This document shows positions 6,418-8,545 of a stretch of DNA of 8,545 nucleotides, piece after piece. The notes under the pieces are model-generated. The model searched no databases, was not told where the DNA came from, and saw nothing but the letters and a program-made list of their open reading frames with translations. Position 1 is the first letter of the stretch. The number at the start of each line of letters is the position of its first letter. The DNA is taken from contig WQXV01000037.1 of assembly GCA_009781565.1 (NCBI GenBank), forward strand, positions 1 to 8,545, written 5' to 3'. This DNA comes from Actinomycetes bacterium. GTDB taxonomy: Bacteria > Actinomycetota > Coriobacteriia > WRKU01. The translations under genes and the position numbers were made by a program.

Positions 6418-6912
6418 ATGCGTATTGGACTAGGTTACGACGTGCATGCGCTCGTCGAGGGGCGCGATCTGATAATCGGAGGCGTCACCATCCCCTATAA
6501 GCACGGACTTGCCGGGCATAGCGATGCCGATGTGTTGTTGCACGCGATCGCCGATGCGATCTTGAGCGCGATGCGCGCAGGTGATATCGGCGAGCACTTT
6601 CCCGATACCGATCCACACTACAAAGATGCTGACTCGGGTGAGCTGCTGGCTTCTGTGGCCAAGCTCGTCTGGGAACGCAACTGGCAGATCGTCGATCTCG
6701 ATTGTGTGATCATCACCCAAGAGCCCAAGCTTTCTCCCTATCGTGATCAGATGCGTGCCAATATCGCAGCGATCCTGGGAATCGATAGCGACAGTGTCGG
6801 AGTCAAGGCGACCACCACCGAGCATCTGGGGTTTACCGGACGCGGCGAGGGTATCGCCTCTCAGGCAGTCGTTCTGTTGGAGCGTCGGGGACCGGAGCCG
6901 ATTGCGTGCTAG
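6418..6912 (+). CDS. ispF: IspF, 2-C-methyl-D-erythritol 2,4-cyclodiphosphate synthase
   Basis: Fifth MEP-pathway step: cyclises the CDP-methylerythritol phosphate intermediate and releases CMP. The enzyme is a homotrimer with a metal at each subunit interface. At 164 aa it has normal length. Metal ligands are in place: GLGYDVH (4-10, Asp8 and His10) and His42 in ADVLLHAIADA. Other hallmarks are AGHSDAD (32-38), GDIGEHFPDTDP (55-66) and KATTTEHLGFTGRGEGIA (130-147). The stretch before GDIG reads SAMRA where ALAL-type hydrophobic residues are more usual; this is probably a tolerated variant. The start is ATG 6418. The gene lies next to its pathway partner ispD but shares only neighbourhood with clpC and the cys genes. 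Its last 7 nt overlap the cysE start. Confidence 0.97.
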   Translation: MRIGLGYDVHALVEGRDLIIGGVTIPYKHGLAGHSDADVLLHAIADAILSAMRAGDIGEHFPDTDPHYKDADSGELLASVAKLVWERNWQIVDLDCVIITQEPKLSPYRDQMRANIAAILGIDSDSVGVKATTTEHLGFTGRGEGIASQAVVLLERRGPEPIAC

Positions 6913-7604
6913 AGAGAATCCGCGAAGATATCGCCACGATCAAAGAGCGCGATCCGGCTGCATGCAGCTCAAGCGCGCTCAACGTGCTGCTCAACTATCC
7001 TGGTCTTCATGCGCTGTGGATGCATCGGATCAACCATCGCCTCGAGAAGGCGGGGCTGTGCACCTTCGCGCGTTGGGGTTCGCAGTGTGCACGGTTCCTG
7101 ACCGGGATCGAGATCCATCCCGGGGCCAGTATCGGACGTCGCTTCTTCATCGACCACGGTATGGGAGTCGTCATCGGCGAGACCTCGGTCATCGGCGATG
7201 ATGTGACATTGTTCCAAGGGGTCACCTTAGGCGGTACCGGCAAACAGGTCGGCAAACGCCATCCCGATCTGGGTGATGGAGTGACCGTGGGGGTCGGGGC
7301 CAGTGTGCTCGGCGATATCAAAGTCGGCGATAACTCGAAAGTGGGTGCGGGTGCGGTCGTGATCTATGAGGTACCTCCCAACTGCACCGTGGTAGGAGTA
7401 CCGGGAAAGATCGTCGTGCGTGATGGCGCGCGCACCGACAGCGAGGAACATGCTGCGCAAGACCGTCACGAAGATCTACCGGACCCGGTATTCGACATGA
7501 TCCGTTTTGTGGCAGCTCGTGTTGAAGAGCTGGAAAGCAAGGTCACCCAACTCGAAGATACCCGACCCAGTGGAGTGCAAGGAGCCCATGGTGAAGATAT
7601 ATAA
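6906..7604 (+). CDS. cysE: CysE, serine O-acetyltransferase
   Basis: Acetylates L-serine with acetyl-CoA, the committing step of cysteine synthesis, and is usually inhibited by cysteine. The 232-aa protein is the short form. It has a helical N-terminal part (1-65) with LNYPGLHALWMHR, then a left-handed beta-helix of hexapeptide repeats (about 66-170) carrying GIEIHPGASIG (67-77), FIDHGMGVVIGET (81-93, catalytic His84 by homology), GVTLGGTGK (105-113) and RHPDLGDGV (118-126). The C-terminal tail has DLPDPVFDMI and a short coiled coil (about 194-218). The start is GTG 6906, with GGAG at 6894-6897 placed 8 nt upstream. It overlaps the ispF stop by 7 nt, and its end overlaps cysS by 17 nt. cysE-cysS adjacency also occurs in Bacillus and links cysteine supply with its charging. 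Confidence 0.95.
   Translation: MLERIREDIATIKERDPAACSSSALNVLLNYPGLHALWMHRINHRLEKAGLCTFARWGSQCARFLTGIEIHPGASIGRRFFIDHGMGVVIGETSVIGDDVTLFQGVTLGGTGKQVGKRHPDLGDGVTVGVGASVLGDIKVGDNSKVGAGAVVIYEVPPNCTVVGVPGKIVVRDGARTDSEEHAAQDRHEDLPDPVFDMIRFVAARVEELESKVTQLEDTRPSGVQGAHGEDI
7580..7584 (+). promoter_or_regulatory. Ribosome binding site for cysS, inside cysE
   Basis: AGGAG lies in the 3' end of cysE. It is 3 nt from ATG 7588 and 6 nt from the next codon, GTG 7591. Spacing favours the GTG and codon preference favours the ATG, so the two starts differ by a single residue and both remain possible. Confidence 0.6.
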
Positions 7605-8545
7605 CACACTGAGCCGCCGCAAAGAGGAGTTCGTTCCCCGCGAGGAGGGCAAGGTATCGATCTATACGTGCGGTCCGACCGTCTATAACCATATCCATAT
7701 CGGCAATGCACGTACCTTCATCAGCTTCGACACCATCAGGCGCTATCTGATGTGGCGCGGCAACGAAGTCACCTTCGTTCAGAATGTGACCGATGTCGAT
7801 GATAAGATCATCGCGCGTTCGCTCGAGGAGGGGCGCAGCACCGAAGAGGTGGCAGCTGAATACACCGAGGCGTTCATCGATGGCATGCACCAGGCAGGGG
7901 TACTGGACCCCACGATCCGCCCGCGTGCGACTGAGACGATCGACGAGATGATCGACCTGGTCGAGCGACTGATCGCCTCAGGTCATGCCTATGTGGTCGA
8001 CGGCGATGTTTATTTCTCGGTACGGAGCTTTCCTGCGTACGGTAAGCTCTCAGGGCGCGATATCGAAGAGGTGCGCAGCGGAACGCGTATCGAGGTCGAT
8101 GAGCGCAAACGCGATCCGCTCGACTTCGCTTTATGGAAAGCAGCCAAGGCAGGCGAGCCCTCTTGGGAAAGCCCCTGGGGTTTGGGCCGTCCTGGCTGGC
8201 ATATCGAATGCTCGGCGATGAGCGAAGCCGAGCTGGGATTGCCCTTCGACATCCATGGTGGTGGGGTCGATCTGGTCTTTCCTCACCACGAGAACGAGAT
8301 CGCGCAAAGCGAGGCGGCGACCGGAAAGCCCTTCGCCAACTACTGGATGCATGGAGGTATGCTCCAGATCAACAACGAGAAGATGAGTAAGTCGCTGGGC
8401 AACTTCACGCTGCTCAAGGATGTGTTGGAGCGCTATCCGGTACCGGTCATCCGTCTGTTCATGTTGCAGACCCACTATCGCAGTCCCCTTGATTTCAGTG
8501 ACGCACGTCTTGAAGAGGCAGCCACCGCGTTCGAGCGCATCACCA
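7588..8545 (+). CDS. cysS: Cysteinyl-tRNA synthetase (5' part, runs off window)
   Basis: Class Ia synthetase that charges tRNA-Cys. 319 codons are visible of the ~460-480 usual for the family. The catalytic core is complete: YTCGPTVYNHIHIGNAR (26-42, zinc ligand Cys28 and the HIGH-type HIHIGN), FVQNVTDVDDKI (63-74), DPLDFALWK (176-184), GRPGWHIECSAM (200-211, Cys208), DIHGGGVDLVFPHHENEIAQ (221-240, His233 and Glu237) and the KMSKS loop (265-269). The four zinc ligands that give discrimination against serine are all present. The anticodon-binding C-terminus lies beyond the window. The start is ATG 7588 or GTG 7591 (see the binding site), overlapping the cysE end by 17 or 14 nt, which implies translational coupling. 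Confidence 0.96.
   Translation, partial: MVKIYNTLSRRKEEFVPREEGKVSIYTCGPTVYNHIHIGNARTFISFDTIRRYLMWRGNEVTFVQNVTDVDDKIIARSLEEGRSTEEVAAEYTEAFIDGMHQAGVLDPTIRPRATETIDEMIDLVERLIASGHAYVVDGDVYFSVRSFPAYGKLSGRDIEEVRSGTRIEVDERKRDPLDFALWKAAKAGEPSWESPWGLGRPGWHIECSAMSEAELGLPFDIHGGGVDLVFPHHENEIAQSEAATGKPFANYWMHGGMLQINNEKMSKSLGNFTLLKDVLERYPVPVIRLFMLQTHYRSPLDFSDARLEEAATAFERIT

Overview
The window is a dense, all-plus-strand housekeeping stretch of a moderately GC-rich bacterium (roughly 55-60% G+C by eye). Gene content and order suggest a Coriobacteriia-type actinobacterium or a higher-GC firmicute. The order rsmI-metG-tatD matches the Bacillus rsmI/metS/tatD neighbourhood. The order clpC-ispD-ispF-cysE-cysS matches the Bacillus clpC...ispD-ispF-(gltX)-cysE-cysS cluster with radA, disA, yacL and gltX missing. 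The taxonomic call is inference; no rRNA or lineage-specific marker is present.

Layout. 2-577: 3' part of rsmI (16S rRNA C1402 ribose methyltransferase). 581-2152: metG (methionyl-tRNA synthetase, short form). 2154-2936: tatD (metal-dependent deoxyribonuclease). These three are separated by 3 and 1 nt and look like one transcription unit. 2937-3087: the only sizeable intergenic gap (151 bp), with a -10-like box and several inverted repeats ahead of clpC. 3088-5634: clpC (Hsp100 unfoldase). 5641-6372: ispD. 6418-6912: ispF. 6906-7604: cysE. 7588-end: cysS, cut by the window edge. From clpC onward the genes are close or overlapping and probably form a second operon joining protein quality control, the MEP isoprenoid pathway, and cysteine synthesis and charging.

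How the genes work together. RsmI, MetRS and CysRS serve translation. CysE makes O-acetylserine, the precursor of the cysteine that CysS charges. IspD and IspF carry out steps 3 and 5 of the MEP pathway. ClpC feeds unfolded proteins to ClpP.

Most unusual signals. (1) The first ~140 bases, which should encode the conserved SDAGxPxxSDPG region of RsmI, instead encode a hydrophilic Glu/Ser-rich stretch whose DNA is packed with consecutive stem-loops (14-39, 41-76, 86-104, 107-138). This looks like an in-frame palindrome-rich insertion. (2) The clpC upstream region carries adjacent dyads, including a perfect 8-bp-arm palindrome centred about 35 bp before the probable transcription start, and none resembles CIRCE, CtsR or HAIR operators. 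No mobile element, CRISPR array, tRNA or rRNA was seen.
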